Origin: Akebia trifoliata
Lineage: Eukaryota; Streptophyta; Magnoliopsida; Ranunculales; Lardizabalaceae
DNA: 64,000 bases
Assembly: GCA_017979445.1 (NCBI GenBank)
Contig: CM030718.1
Span: 14,672,760-14,736,759 of the forward strand
Direction of reading: 5' to 3'
Shown: in pieces, positions 1 to 11,238 of the stretch
Position numbering within the stretch: position 1 is the first letter of the stretch
How the letters are laid out: every line of letters starts with the position of its first letter
The notes under the pieces: generated by a model
What the model was told of the DNA's origin: nothing
The model's input: the letters and a program-made list of their open reading frames with translations, nothing else
The model's database searches: none
Made by a program: the position numbers and the translations under genes

Positions 1-13
1 TGATGGGGTGGTT
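1..13 (+). other. Polypurine tract remnant of an upstream chromovirus copy
   Basis: The first 13 bases (tgatggggtggtt) match the tggtggggatggtt that ends the pol reading frame just before the middle LTR at 4905. In this lineage the polyprotein ends in a Ser-Ser-Gly-Gly stretch whose codons form the polypurine tract. That tract lies in front of a 3' LTR, not a 5' LTR. I infer that another internal domain lies upstream of the window. The alternative is that the LTR itself starts at base 1. Confidence 0.55.
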
Positions 14-751
14 TGTTAGCCCCTAAATGTTGAACATGGGAGAACTACAAGTAAGATGCTTAATGGCACGTATTAGTAAGCTTGTGGGCAAAGGTAGCAA
101 GCCGTATGAACAGAACAGCATACCGTATGAACAAGATATCGAGTTGCATAGCAAAATGCTAAAGAATAGTTGAGTAGTTATGACAGTTTATCGGTTATAT
201 GGGTTGGCTTAGCTGTTGGAAGTTATGATGGTTTGTCGGTTTTATGGGTTGGCTTAGCTATTGGAAGTTGTGTCCCATGCACAGATCACATGTGCTGCAT
301 ACATGTGGCTAGATGGTTATGAGACAAGTGACAATAGTGACCTCATGGCAAGACAACACCTAGCAAGAGGTTTGGGAAGTTCTCCAAGGATAAACAGATG
401 TCATGTTGTGGGTAGAAGACATCGTTAGTTGTCCATGTAGCCTTTCTCTTAATGAGGACACATGTAAGCTAATGTAAGCTAGTTTTGTAGTTGTTGTACA
501 TGTGTCATGTGATGGCATCATGATAATTTTGGTTGAAGGTTGATGTAACATACACCAGACACCCTCCATTGTCATAAAAAGACAATTGATGTGAGTTTGT
601 CTCTCCCAAAAATCTATGTAGAAATAAATCAAGGTTGTGGCCTTTGAGATTGTGTGTGTAAAGTTGAGGCTAGGTTGATTTCTAGTGTCAATACCAGTGA
701 GTACAGTTATTAAAGAGTGAAATCTTTAACCTGTAGATTGTCCCCACAACA
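14..751 (+). repeat. Chromovirus LTR 1
   Basis: The sequence runs from TGTTAGCCCC to CACAACA, so the ends form the short inverted repeat TGTT/AACA. It is repeated with about 80-85% similarity at 4905-5580, and its last third at 9613-9851. A tRNA-Met primer site follows two bases after its end. Shared landmarks include acatgtgtcatgtgatg, the 'aaggttgtggcctttgag' block and the 'gtgagta' block before the end. It is old and without coding content. Confidence 0.85.
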
Positions 752-753
752 AT

Positions 754-766
754 TAGTATCAGAGAC
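754..766 (+). promoter_or_regulatory. Primer binding site (tRNA-iMet type)
   Basis: The sequence tagtatcagagac is the usual plant TGGTATCAGAGC primer site with a few substitutions. It sits two bases after LTR 1. The equivalent place after LTR 2 is deleted. Confidence 0.75.
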
Positions 767-774
767 AGGTTGTT

Positions 775-1850
775 ATGGTGGGTGGTAAGGCGTTAGATGT
801 AGTACATGACAAAGCTTCCCAAAAAGAATCGTTGTTAACAGAACTTTCTAACAAATTTCCTAGTGGGAATAAAGGGGAATCTTCTTCCTCTCGAGTGGAA
901 GAACGTCTTAAAGCCTTGGAGAAGAATTTCAAAGATACAATTAGAAAACCAAGTACGATGACTTGAGTGTCGATGCAGTCTCTCTAACTTCTATCTACTT
1001 CTGAGAAGATCTTCAAGTACTCACTGATGAATTGCTGGTCTTAAAGAGTGTTGTATGACTTACACCTATTGGTGGTGAGTTTTCACAGAAGGCTAAAGTT
1101 CTTGAACTGAAATCTTTTTGTGGAGCTCCTAATACTTCAGAGTCGGAGAATTTTTTTGGGATATAGAATACTACTTCAAAGTTGTTCATACTCCAGAAAG
1201 TAAGAAAGTTACCCTCACGACCATGTACTTGACAGGGGACGCAAAACTCTGGTGGAGAACCCGTTCAGATGTAAATATTGTACTTGGGAAATCGAAAATC
1301 AAGAAGTAGGACATCTTGAAGAAGGAATTGAAGGAACAATTCCTGTCATGCCATGTAACATGGATGGCCCGGGATGCTCTTTCCAAACTCAAGCATACAA
1401 GCACAGTTCATGATTATGTCAAGCAATTCTTCTCTCTGATACTTGATATAAATAACAAGTCTGACGATGACAAGCTCTTCAACTTCCTGACTGGACTACA
1501 GGCTTGGGCACAAGAAAAACTCAGAAGGCAATGAGTGAATAACTTACCAACTATGATGGTTGCGATAAATAGTCTGGTTGATTATAATCAATCTGCATCT
1601 TCCAGCATTGATGGCTCTGACCAAGCTAAGAATATGGGCAAAAGTAAAAAAAAATCCAGAGATAATTCTAAAAGTGGAAAAAAACTAAAGTCAAAATTAA
1701 GTCTACAACAGAAGAACATTCTTCTAGATTAAACCATACCTAGGATTGTTTCCTTTGTGGTGGACCCCATCGTATTAAGGACCATCCGAAGAGGGTAAAG
1801 CTTTCTACCCTTGTAGTAGAAGATGAAAAACTAAAAGAGGAGGCCAAGAC
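775..1850 (+). pseudogene. gag remnant, chromovirus copy 1
   Basis: A start codon at 775 opens the typical gag N-terminus, a serine-rich stretch followed by VEERLKALEKNF, and this frame stops at 966. The capsid region then reappears in shifted frames: about 1316-1534 holds a retrotrans_gag-like stretch with KKELKEQF and VHDYVKQF. A basic lysine-rich region follows at 1535-1732. The zinc knuckle at 1747-1785 reads C-F-L-C-GGP-H-RIKD-H, so the last cysteine has become histidine. The protein would package genomic RNA in virus-like particles, but frameshifts and stops make it dead. Confidence 0.8.
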
Positions 1851-2420
1851 GGTGAACCACTAACAATTATTGAATGTGTTACAGCACGGACGTACTCCAT
1901 GTAATGGTATGATGTATGTATAGGCTATTGCATATGCGGCCTTCTTGAAGTCATGGTGGATACGATGACAACACACATGTTTGTTGTAAATAGATAAATT
2001 GGATGGTGGAAATTGAAGATTACAAGAAACCCAAGTCGGATAAAGGCTATGAATTCTATGGCCAAACCTATTCAAGGTATGGCCATGAACATTTCCAATC
2101 AGTTATGTGAGTGAACGGGGAGATTGAATCTGACACCAATATTATTAGATTATTTCAAAGTAATTTTTGGAAAAGACTTCTACCACATCTTAGAAGGATA
2201 TTCATTTTAGAGGTTCCATGAGCTTACTTTGTTCCTATTTAGAAAATGAGACAGAGTCAAGCCATGGATGGAAAGAAAGAGATAATGTTACTGTCAACGA
2301 TATAGGTCAAGAATAGGCAGAGCAAGGAACATGAGAAATCAAAAGTATCTAAGGGCTACCTTTTGAGGAATCAGTGGTAGAAGTATTGAAGGAATTTTCT
2401 AACAATATGCAATCAAAATT
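1851..2420 (+). pseudogene. Protease remnant, chromovirus copy 1
   Basis: The region aligns to the retropepsin of copy 2 at 6610-6990. The catalytic motif, which reads VDTGATH in copy 2, here reads VDTMTTH (around 1953-1973), so the glycine and alanine after the aspartate are lost. Several stops interrupt the frame. It is followed by a connector leading into RT. Confidence 0.65.
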
Positions 2421-3060
2421 ACCAAACTATTTACTATCAAGATGTAACATCGACCACAAAATCAAGTTGTTCAAGGTTTGAAACCTTCGTCCCTAGTACC
2501 GTACAAGATGACTCAAATAGAACTTGAGGAGTTTAGGCGTCAGTTAACTAAATTATTGGATGTCAACTACATCCAGCCCTTTAAGGTACCCTATAGAGCA
2601 CTTATGTTGTTTCAAAAGAAGCAGGATGGATACATGAGGATGTGCATAGATTACAGTATTTTGAACAAGGTGACATTAAAGAATAAATATCCAGTACCAT
2701 TGCTGATATATTCAATCGTATATCATGAGCTACATATTTTACAAAGCTAGATTTGCATTCTGGCTATTACCAAGTGAGCATTGCACCGGGCGATAAAGCT
2801 AAGGCAACGATGGTCACGAGATATGATTATTCTGAGAATCTTGTAATGCACCTGCTACTTTCTATAATTTAATGAATAATGTGTTTCATGATTATATCGA
2901 TCATTTTGTAGTTGTTTACTTAGATGATATAGTTGTGTATAATAAACCTTGAAGGAGCATTTAGCTAACCTCCGAATGGTTTTAACAAACTTAGGGAGTT
3001 TGAGTTGTATGTAAAAATTGACAAATGTGAATTTTTATTTTAAAAAAATCACATTTCTTA
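2421..3060 (+). pseudogene. Reverse transcriptase remnant, copy 1 (keeps YLDD)
   Basis: An open segment at 2478-2750 contains [16 protein letters not shown] and the fingers motif [14 protein letters not shown], followed by KNKYPVPL, all standard for Ty3/gypsy RT. The frame then shifts. The palm motif VVVYLDDIVVY is intact at 2908-2940, with the YLDD codons at 2917-2928. Stops and a deletion downstream (about 200 bases relative to copy 2, near 3120) destroy the connection domain. Confidence 0.85.
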
Positions 3061-3560
3061 ACCATATAGTAAAAATGGATGAACGTAAGATTAAAGTAAT
3101 CATAGATCAAACATAGACTTTGATGAGTTATAGCTTTTAAACTAGTTCTTCGATTTCCAAACTTTAGTTTGCATTTCTAAGTTCATACAGATACCTCAAA
3201 TTATGCATTAGGGGGTTTGCTGACGTAGGAGAGACATCCTATCTCGTATGAAAGCCGCAAGTTCAATCCAGTAGAACAACATTATTTTGTACATTTCTTG
3301 AGGGAGTAGAGACATTATTTATTGGGGACAAAATTTGTTGTATAGACTGATAATATAACAAATTTTTACTTTGCCACACAGAAGAAGTTCTCACCTAAGC
3401 AAACTCGATGGCAAAGATTTCTAGCAAAATTTAGCATAACCTTAGTACATAAGCCAAGACAGCTTAACCTGGTACCCGATGCATTGAGTAGGAATGTAAT
3501 GGAAGAGATGGTCGTATCAATAACTATCATAGAAACTAACTTCATGCCTAAGGTTCAGGA
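3061..3560 (+). pseudogene. RNase H remnant, copy 1
   Basis: The C-terminal half is readable: 'TQKKFSPKQTRWQRFL' near 3380-3425 and 'LNLVPDALSR' near 3463-3492, the usual end of Ty3/gypsy RNase H. The N-terminal half is partly deleted compared with copy 2. Frames are broken. Confidence 0.7.
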
Positions 3561-4700
3561 GGAAAGAATACGGATCCCGTCTGTATACAATTGTAACAGC
3601 AAGTGTCTGACGGTATCACCTAATGGTTTTGGGTAGAAGGTCATTTTTTATGCTAAAGGAGGTCGATTGTACGTTCCCAACACAGGCAAAGGGAACTACT
3701 GATACAAACGCATGATTCCTTATGGATAGGCAACCCGAGTTAGGAAAGAACACATGAGCCATTAGTTAGGAACTATTATTGGAAAAAATAGAGGAAGATC
3801 TAGAGTTGTATGTGAAGACTAGTTTAGTGCGCCAATAAGACAAAACAGAGAAGAAAAAATCTGCAGGTTCGCTCTAGCCTTTACCTATTCCAAATAAACT
3901 ATGGAAGAGCATTTCAATGGATTTCATCATTGGTTTGAAAAAGATCCAGTGTTACAGATCGATCTTAGTTGTGTTTGCTTATTTTTTAAGTACATTACAT
4001 TCATCCATGCCCCACACGCATGTAATACGAATGTGGCAACGAAGTTGTTCTTAGAAAACATAGTGAATTATTAGGGTATACCGGACAATATCATTCATGA
4101 TCAAGATACTCGTTTCACTGGCAGATTTTGGATAGCTTTTTTTCAATCTATTGGTGTCCGAGTTAAAATTTTCTACCAGTAATCATCCGCAAACAGATGG
4201 TCAAACAAAAAGGGTGAAGGCATTGCTAGAAGAATACCTGAGACATTATGTGATAGCAAACCAATATGAGTCATTTTGAGTTGGCGATAGGCCAACAACC
4301 GACGATGTTGAATTTAGATAGTTAAATAGAAATTTCAGGATAGTTGTCCAACCACTTATCGTTATGCACGTGCAAAGCAAGAGTTGTTGGAGGAAACAAG
4401 AGATAGTTGGACTAAAACTGTCAAACGAATGAAAAAATGGGTAGACCGCGATAGACAGAAAGTGACATTCCAAGTGGGAAATTGAGTTATTTTGAAATTC
4501 AATCCTCATATTTAGAAGAAAATCAAGAGTAAAACAGTTCATAGGGGCTTGATTCCGAGGTATGACAACCCATTTGAAGTTATGAAATAAGTAAGCAAGG
4601 TTGCTTATCGATTGATTCTACCAAGTAGGTTAAATATTAATCTTATGTTCCATCTAAGCTTCTTGAAGCCATACCATCCCAATCTTGTAGACAAGACAAT
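3561..4700 (+). pseudogene. Integrase remnant, copy 1
   Basis: Recognisable pieces occur in several frames. 'ISMDFIIGL' near 3916-3944 holds the first catalytic aspartate. 'HDQDTRFTGRFW' near 4096-4131 holds the second, with S-D changed to H-D. 'SNHPQTDGQT' near 4178-4207 precedes the glutamate region. The C-terminal 'HLSFLKPYHPN' lies near 4650-4683. There are many stops and at least two frameshifts. The enzyme would insert the cDNA into chromatin but cannot be made from this copy. Confidence 0.85.
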
Positions 4701-4904
4701 ATAGTGAAAAAAAATTTGACTATAGGACCAAAAAGTCAAAGTAAAAAAATCGAATGACTCATTATTTGTTGAAATAGTAAGGATTTCTAGTAAGTAAAGC
4801 TTCCTAGAAAAGGGATATGACACTATGGCAGTTTGAAAAATAACTAAACGAGTACTTTGAAGAATTACCAACAATGACGTCAGATTCTTCTGGTGGGGAT
4901 GGTT
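4701..4904 (+). pseudogene. Chromodomain tail and polypurine tract, copy 1
   Basis: In the frame from 4820 the end reads LWQFEK, a stop, LNEYFEELP, then a Thr/Ser/Gly-rich tail running straight into the LTR. The aromatic, glutamate-rich segment matches the last helix of integrase chromodomains in chromoviruses. The first half (chromo box) is degraded. The terminal Ser-Ser-Gly-Gly codons form the polypurine tract, tggtggggatggtt at 4891-4904. Confidence 0.65.
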
Positions 4905-5580
4905 TGTTAACCCCCTAAATGTTGAAGACGGGAAAATTGCAACTTTGAGACTTAATGGCACATATCAATAAGCTTGTGGGCAAAGGCAACAAGCCGTGTG
5001 GACAAAATAGCATGCCGTGTAAACATGGTATCGAGCTGCATAGCAATAAGTTGGAGAGTGGCTGGGTAGTTATAACGGTTGGTTGGTTATGTGGGTTGAA
5101 GTTATGTCCCATGCACAAATCACATGTGGTAGATAAATATCCATAAATGGCTATGAGACAAGTGGCAACAATGATGTCATGGTAAGAGGACACCTAGCAA
5201 GAGGTTTGGGAAGTTCTCAAAGGATGGACAGATATCATGTTGTGGGAAGAAGACATTGTTAGTTACCATGTGGCATTTTTCTTGATGAGGACACTTGTAA
5301 GCTGATGTAAGCCAATTTTGTAGTTATTGTACATGTGTCATGTGATGACATCATGGTAGTTTTTGTAAAGGGTTGTTGTAACCTACACGAGACAGCCTTC
5401 ATCATCATAAAAAAACAATGGGTATGAGTTTGTATTTCCCAAAAATTTATACTGAAATAAATTAAGGTTGTGGCCTTTGAAACTGTGTGTGTAAGGCTGA
5501 GACTAGACTAGGTTTATTTCTAGTGTCGACATGGGTGAGTATACAGATTAAAAAGTAAAAAACTTTAACCTTTAGATTGG
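4905..5580 (+). repeat. Chromovirus LTR 2 (shared middle LTR)
   Basis: It begins TGTTAACCCCC and is colinear with LTR 1. It serves as the 3' LTR of copy 1 and the 5' LTR of copy 2. Its 3' end is damaged: after tttagattgg the sequence jumps straight to the gag start of copy 2. About 34 bases that hold the LTR end and primer site after LTR 1 are missing. Confidence 0.85.
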
Positions 5581-6600
5581 ATGGCGGGTAATAACGCGTT
5601 AGATGCAGTACATGACAGAGTTACCCAAATCGAATCTTTGTTAGTAGAACTCTTTAACAGATTTCCTAGTGGGGATTAAAGGGAGTCTTCTTCCTCTCTA
5701 GTGGAAGAACTTCTTTAATCCTTGGAGAAGAATTTTAATGATACTACAAAGAATTAGAAAATGAAGTACAATGGCTAAGTGCTAATGTATCCTCTCTGAC
5801 TTCTGTCTTCCGAGAAGATCTTCAAACCCTCAACGACAAGCTGGTGGTCTAGAAGAGGGTTGTACAACTTACACCTATTGGTGGTGAGTCTTCACATAAG
5901 GCTAAGGTCCTTGAATCGAAATCTTTCGGGGGAGCCCGTAATGTAAAAAAGTTGGAGAAATTTCGATGGGATATGGAATAGTACTTCAAGGCTGATCGGA
6001 GGGTGAGAAAGTTACCCTCACAAGCATTTACTTGAGAGGGGACACAAAACTGCAATGGAGAATCCGTTCAGATGAAAATAATGCACTTGAGAGATGCAAA
6101 ATCAAGATGCAGGACATTTTGAAAAAGGAATTGAAAGAACAATCCTTGACATTTAATGTAGTATGGATAGTCCGGGATGCTCTTCGAAAAATCAAACATA
6201 TGAGCACAGTTTGTGATTATGTCAAGTAATTCTCTTCTCTGAAACTTGATGTAAAGAATATGTCTGACGACGACAAGCTCTTCAACTTCTTGGTTGGACT
6301 GGAGTTTTTGGCATAAGCAGAACTAAAGAAGCAGGGAGTGAAGGACTTACCCGTTACGATGGCCGCGGCAGACAATTTGGTTATTTATAAGTAATATGCA
6401 TCTTCTAGCACTAATGGTTCTGACAAGGCCAAGAGTTAATTTTAAAGGTGGCTAAAAAACAAAAGTTAAAATTAAGTCTAAAATATAGGGACATGCCCCT
6501 AAATCTAACTAGACCAAGAGTCGTTTCCTTTGTGGTGGATCCCATCATGTTAGGGATTGTCCCAAGAGGGTAAAGCTTTCTGTCTTTGTTGAAGAAGACA
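5581..6600 (+). pseudogene. gag remnant, chromovirus copy 2
   Basis: It starts ATG-GCG-GGT at 5581 and is colinear with the copy 1 gag from 775. The capsid region is readable at 6032-6229 (KKELKEQSL, VCDYVK). The zinc knuckle at 6522-6560 reads R-F-L-C-GGS-H-HVRD-C, so the first zinc ligand is lost while the last, lost in copy 1, is kept. Frameshifts and stops occur throughout. Confidence 0.8.
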
Positions 6601-7200
6601 AGGAACCAAAAGTAGAGCCTACGAAAGTAAATCCCTTACAGTTGTTGAATATGTTATAGTATAGAGGTACTCCATGTTTTGTTCTTATATATGTAAAGGT
6701 TGTTGTAAATGAAGTCCCTATTGAAACCAAGGTGGATACGGGGGCAACACACGTTTATTACGGATAGAGAAGTTTGGTGGTTGAAATTGGAGATCGTAAA
6801 GAACACAAGTCAGATAAAGGCTGCGAATTCTAAGGCCAAGCCTATTCAGGGTATGCCTATGAATAATCTAACTCAAGAAAATGAGTGGACATGGAGATTG
6901 AATCTGATATTGGTGCCATTAGAAGATTTCAAATTCATTTTCAGAAATGACATCTTCGTAAAGGCAAATATGGTCTGACTGCCACATCTGTGAGGGATTT
7001 TCATTACAACCTTGTATTGTTCCTACTACGAAAAGGGAAAGGGTAAAGTCATGGAAGCAATGAAATAGATAGGGTTGTTGTCAGCCATACAGGTCAAAGA
7101 TAGGCTACACAAAAGACATGAGACTTACCTCATAGCAGCGATAGAAATCAAAAGTAGTCGAGGGCTACCTATTAAGGAATATGTTGCATAAAATGGTATG
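6601..7200 (+). pseudogene. Protease remnant, copy 2 (keeps DTGA)
   Basis: The catalytic motif VDTGATH is intact at 6732-6752, preceded by 'VVVNEVPIETK'. The frame changes immediately afterwards, and an open stretch runs at 6709-6978 with ANSKAKPIQG. It is a retropepsin that would cleave the polyprotein, but it is inactive because of frame breaks. Confidence 0.75.
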
Positions 7201-7990
7201 AAATTTTCTAACACTATGCCATCAGAATTGCCGAAGCATTTACAATCATTCTAGATTCGAAACCTCTGTCCCTAGCACGTTACAAAATGGCTCCATCAAA
7301 ACTTGAGGAGTTGAGGCAACAATTGAATGAATAGTTGGATGTTGGTTACATCAAGTGCTCCAAAACAGCCTACAAAGCACCTATGTTATTTTAGAAGAAG
7401 TAGGATGGATCCATGAGGATCTGCGTGGATAAGGATTTGAACAAAGTGATAGTAAAGAATAAATATCTAGTACCATTGGTTGTTGATATCTTTGATTGTC
7501 CGTCGGGAGCTATGTACTTTGCAAAACTACATACCAACCGTCGGTTGCTTTTTGGCTATTACCAACCGTGAATCGCATCGGGCGATGAAGCCAAGATAGC
7601 GATGGTCACGAGATATGGTTATTTTGATTATCTTGTAAGGTATTTTGGCTTAACTAATACCGCTCCTACTTTTTGTAATTTAATGAATAATGTTTTTCAT
7701 GACTATATCGAGTTGTATGTAAAAGCTGAGAAATGTGAATTTTGCTAAAAAAATCACATTTCTTTTCCATGTTGTGAGTCCAAGATTTGTGAAAATGGAT
7801 GAACATATGGTTAGAGCAATCATAGATTGACCGGCCCCAATGAAGGTTGCTAAGTTGCGTTCATTTCTTAGGTTCGCAAACTAATATCAAAAGTTTATTC
7901 TTGGTTATTCCAAAAAGGTGGCGTTGTTTATTGACTTTTTCAAAACAAAATAGGCATGGCTGTGGATAGTGAGATATCAGGAAGCTTTTG
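7201..7990 (+). pseudogene. Reverse transcriptase remnant, copy 2 (YLDD deleted)
   Basis: The fingers region begins near 7270 (LARYKMAPSKLEEL) with several in-frame stops. Around 7697-7715 the sequence passes from 'FHDYIE' directly to the segment that follows the catalytic loop in copy 1. About 120 bases including YLDD are therefore deleted. It retains the connection region (7830-7990) that copy 1 lost. Confidence 0.8.
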
Positions 7991-8400
7991 ATGCATTGAA
8001 GTACGCAGTGGCTTCTGAACCGATTCTTCAACTTTTGAATTTTAGTCTGCCTTTTAAAAGTTCATTTGGATACCTCAAATCGTGCATAAGGGGTGTGTTG
8101 AACAACGTTAGTCTGTACATGAGAAGGGAATGATCGTTGTCATACATTGCTTGATGGAGTGGAAGCATTATTTGTTGGGAAAAAAGTTTGATGTCTAGAT
8201 CGCTAATGTAGCAAATTCTTACGTTGCTACACAGAAGTAACTCTCACCTAAGCAAGCTCGATGGCAGGAGTTTCTTGTAGAATTCGACCTCACTGTGGTA
8301 CATAAGCAAGGATGGCTTAACCTGGTACACGATGCATTAAGCAGGAAGGTGGTGGAAAAGATGGTCATAGGAGTGACTACCATAAAAACTAACTTCATTC
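7991..8400 (+). pseudogene. RNase H remnant, copy 2
   Basis: The region is colinear with copy 1 and longer at its N-terminus. The C-terminal landmark 'VHDALSR' near 8324-8346 corresponds to PDALSR with the proline replaced. An open stretch at 8295-8489 covers this end and the linker to integrase. Stops interrupt the upstream part. Confidence 0.7.
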
Positions 8401-9460
8401 CTAAGGTTCTTGAGGAAAGAAATAAGATCCCGTTTGCATACAATTGTTACAACAAGTATCTGACAGTATCACCCGAAGGTTTTGGGTAGAAGGTTACTTT
8501 ATTTATGCTAAAAGAATATCGATTGTACGATCCCAGCATAGCTGGGTTGCGAAGAGAACTATTGAGAGAGATGCATGATTCCTTATGGGAAAGCCACCTG
8601 GGTTAGGAAAGAACACATGCGCTATTAGCTAGGAGCTATTACTAGCCGAAAATGTAGAGTTGTATGTGAAGACTTGTTTAGTGTGCCAACAAGAAAAAAT
8701 AGAAAAGAAGAAATCTACAGGTTTGCTGAAACCTTTACCTATTCCGGGTACAGGGGTACACATCGATCTTAGTAGTGGTTGATCATTTTTTTTAAGTACA
8801 CTACATTCATCCCTGCCCCACATGCATGTAATGCAGATATGGCAGAGGAATTGTTCTTCGAGAACATAGTGAAGTATAGGGGCGTACATGACAATATCAT
8901 TAGTGATCGTGATATTTGTTTCACTGAAAAATTTTGGACAATTTTTTTCAATTTGTTGTGGGTGGGTCAAGTTGAAATTTTTTAGTAGCAATCATCCATA
9001 GACAACACAATTCTACTATTATCTACATCAAAGTTCATCCATTGGGATGAGTCAATTTGAGTTTGCGAAGGGCCAACAACCAACGATGCCACATGAGATA
9101 ACTAGACAGTAATTTCAAGGTAGTTGTCCAACCGTCTATCGCTATGCACGTGCAAAGGAGTTGTTGGAGAAAGCACAAGATAATTTGACTAAGGCAGTCA
9201 AACAAATAAAGATGTGGGCAGATCGCGATAGACGGACAGTGGAATTCCAAGTGGGAAATCGGGTTATGCGAAAACTCACTCCTTAGATTTAGAATAAAAT
9301 CCATAGTAAAACAGTTCACATGGGCTTGATTTCGAGGTATGATTGCGCGTTTGAAGTTTAGAAGTGGGTAGGCAAGGTTGTTTATCGATTGATTCTGCCA
9401 GTTAGGTTGAGGATTCATCTTACGTTCCATCTAAGCTCTTGAAGCCTTACCATCCCGATC
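8401..9460 (+). pseudogene. Integrase remnant, copy 2
   Basis: A readable core at 8779-8985 gives TTFIPAPHACNADMAEELF, then IISDRDICFTEKFW with the second catalytic aspartate in S-D-R-D. Further parts are 'DRDRRTVEFQVGNRV' near 9220-9265 and the C-terminal 'VGKVVYRLILP' near 9369-9401. Stops and frameshifts separate the pieces. Confidence 0.8.
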
Positions 9461-9612
9461 TTGTAGACGAGACAAAAGCATCTGTTGTACATGTTTCATG
9501 TAATGACACCACTAAATCATCCCGTGATACGAATAACTAGTGAGTGGAAAAGCATCTGTTATGGGGCATTCAAGAAAGCTATATTGCCAGTTTAAAATAA
9601 CTACCCATGCAA
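9461..9612 (+). pseudogene. Chromodomain remnant, copy 2
   Basis: The segment ctatattgccagtttaaaat at 9580-9599 aligns with the LWQFEK coding segment of copy 1 (4823-4840). The polypurine tract and the first two thirds of the following LTR are deleted, so the chromodomain runs directly into LTR 3 at about 9613. Confidence 0.55.
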
Positions 9613-9851
9613 ACCATGGTAGTTTTGGTAGAGGGTTGTTGTAACCTACACAAAACAACCTCTATTGTCATGAAAAGACAATAGATTTTTGTGAGTTTGT
9701 ATCTCACAAAAATCTATGAAGAAATAAACTAAGGTTGTGGCCTTTGAGACTGTGTGTGTGTGTAAAGTTGAGACTACACTGGATTGATTTTTCGTGCCGA
9801 CACGGGTGAGTACAAATATTAAAGAGCAAAAAATTTAACATGTATATTGGG
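9613..9851 (+). repeat. Chromovirus LTR 3, 5'-truncated
   Basis: From ccatggtagttttggtagag to atgtatattg it matches the last third of LTRs 1 and 2, including the 'aaggttgtggcctttgag' block and the 'acacgggtgagta' block. The front (about 430 bases, including the TG end) is missing. This is the downstream end of the array. Confidence 0.8.
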
Positions 9852-10559
9852 TCAAGATTGAACGTGACAACTAGCTTGAATGTGTGCTTGGTATTGGGTC
9901 AAGATATGTATGATAGATTGGATAATAGGGAATGGGTTTGGATTATGGAGCGGATATGAACTTGGATCGATTCATGAATGGGTTAAGTGGGTAAGGAATT
10001 AGATTGGATTAGGGACAAGGTTTGGGTATGCAAAATAATATGAGATGATGAGATGATGCATGTATGAATGAAGAAAATTGTCAAGTGGCAATTAGTATGC
10101 AACATGGGCCCATTGAAGGGATCTAGACCCTGAATTGAAATCAACTTGAGGTGTCTATAGTGTCATACATGAACAGGTGGCCAACGAGACACTGGCAGAA
10201 AAAAAATGTGGTTAGGAAAGCGAGATGATAAAAGTTAATCATAATTTGATGACAAAAGAGATAGACAACTGAACACAGTGGAGAAGGATCACAATAGGGT
10301 TTTGGGAAAAGTGAGAATGAAAATGTTACAGAAGCACGACAGAAAGAAAAAACGAACATAGCAAGAAAAGGACAGACGAATGAAGAGATTATCCAACAAC
10401 TTGCTAAGTTGGATTAGATGCGATGTATAATAGTAGAAGACAATAGTCATATTTGACGAAAGTATCGGATTGAGAGACAAAAAGGTGAGATAGGGGACGA
10501 GGCCCATGCTCGTGAGATCTACAATTTCAAGATAAGATTTATTCAGCATATAAACCCCT
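9852..10559. other. Unassigned DNA after the chromovirus array
   Basis: The sequence is no longer LTR-like after 9851. A short repetition of 'ttgggtcaagat' occurs near 9847 and 9895. Open stretches on either strand are short and look like chance. The region may be the 5' part of the gag remnant that follows, but I see no firm motif. Confidence 0.4.
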
Positions 10560-10900
10560 AACTATGCAAATATGGAAACTAATAGGAGCTCTGTCTAGAC
10601 AGGTATGCAGAGACCACTGGTACCGAGAGGCCCAGTACCATTGATGGTCATACCACATATTCAGGGTACCAGACCACTCGTACCATAGAAATTGGCACCT
10701 GGATAAATTACATGTTACGGTTGTGGACTAGTTGACCACATCAAGAGATATTGCCCATATTCACAGCCATAATGTCACGATCGTATTCTTTCAAAGTGAG
10801 GTCATGCGGCGCAAAGGGGTGTTAATCCACAAGCAAGCCTGTAAAAATGATTATACACCAGAAGAAAAGTAGCTAGCAAAAAAGTAACAAGTAAACGAAG
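10560..10900 (+). pseudogene. gag fragment with CCHC zinc knuckle
   Basis: Near 10710-10752 the plus strand encodes C-Y-G-C-GLVD-H-IKRY-C, a canonical C-x2-C-x4-H-x4-C nucleic-acid-binding knuckle. A proline/arginine-rich linker containing 'RPLVP' precedes it. Stops lie on both sides. The spacing differs from that of the chromovirus array (C-x2-C-x3-H-x4-C), so this comes from a different retroelement family. Confidence 0.65.
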
Positions 10901-11238
10901 CAACACGAGGCAAAGCTCGGAGGCAAATTTGTTGATATAATATTGAGAGATTACACGGTGTAACACGTAACAAAAGAAATAGGTGTGTTACAAGCAATAG
11001 ATGATCCTATGACAATAGCAGGACTCCACGTAGCTTGACTCGAGGACCCTTCCTACAAAGATGCTAATATTCATTTCCTAGGTTTCAAGAAGGAAACATA
11101 AAAAATGGAGGTCGGTCATACTCTCTTTATTACAAAAATGTCACTAAACTAATAGATATGCCCTGGCATAAGTGCTCCCGGGTGATTCCGGGACGAGCTT
11201 ACACCTAATTCTAGGCGTCAAAATTTATGGCCGTCACA
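10901..11238 (-). repeat. Probable partial LTR start (minus strand)
   Basis: On the minus strand, sequence beginning TGTGACGGCC at 11238 directly follows a polypurine tract (agtgggggagtc, 11239-11250) and a chromodomain. This is the position of a 3' LTR. I could not find its other end or a second copy, so the left boundary is arbitrary. Confidence 0.4.

Noticed and set aside
10141..10549. Two minus-strand frames with hydrophobic stretches
   Set aside because: They are antisense to a purine-rich gag-like plus strand, with no family resemblance or start context.
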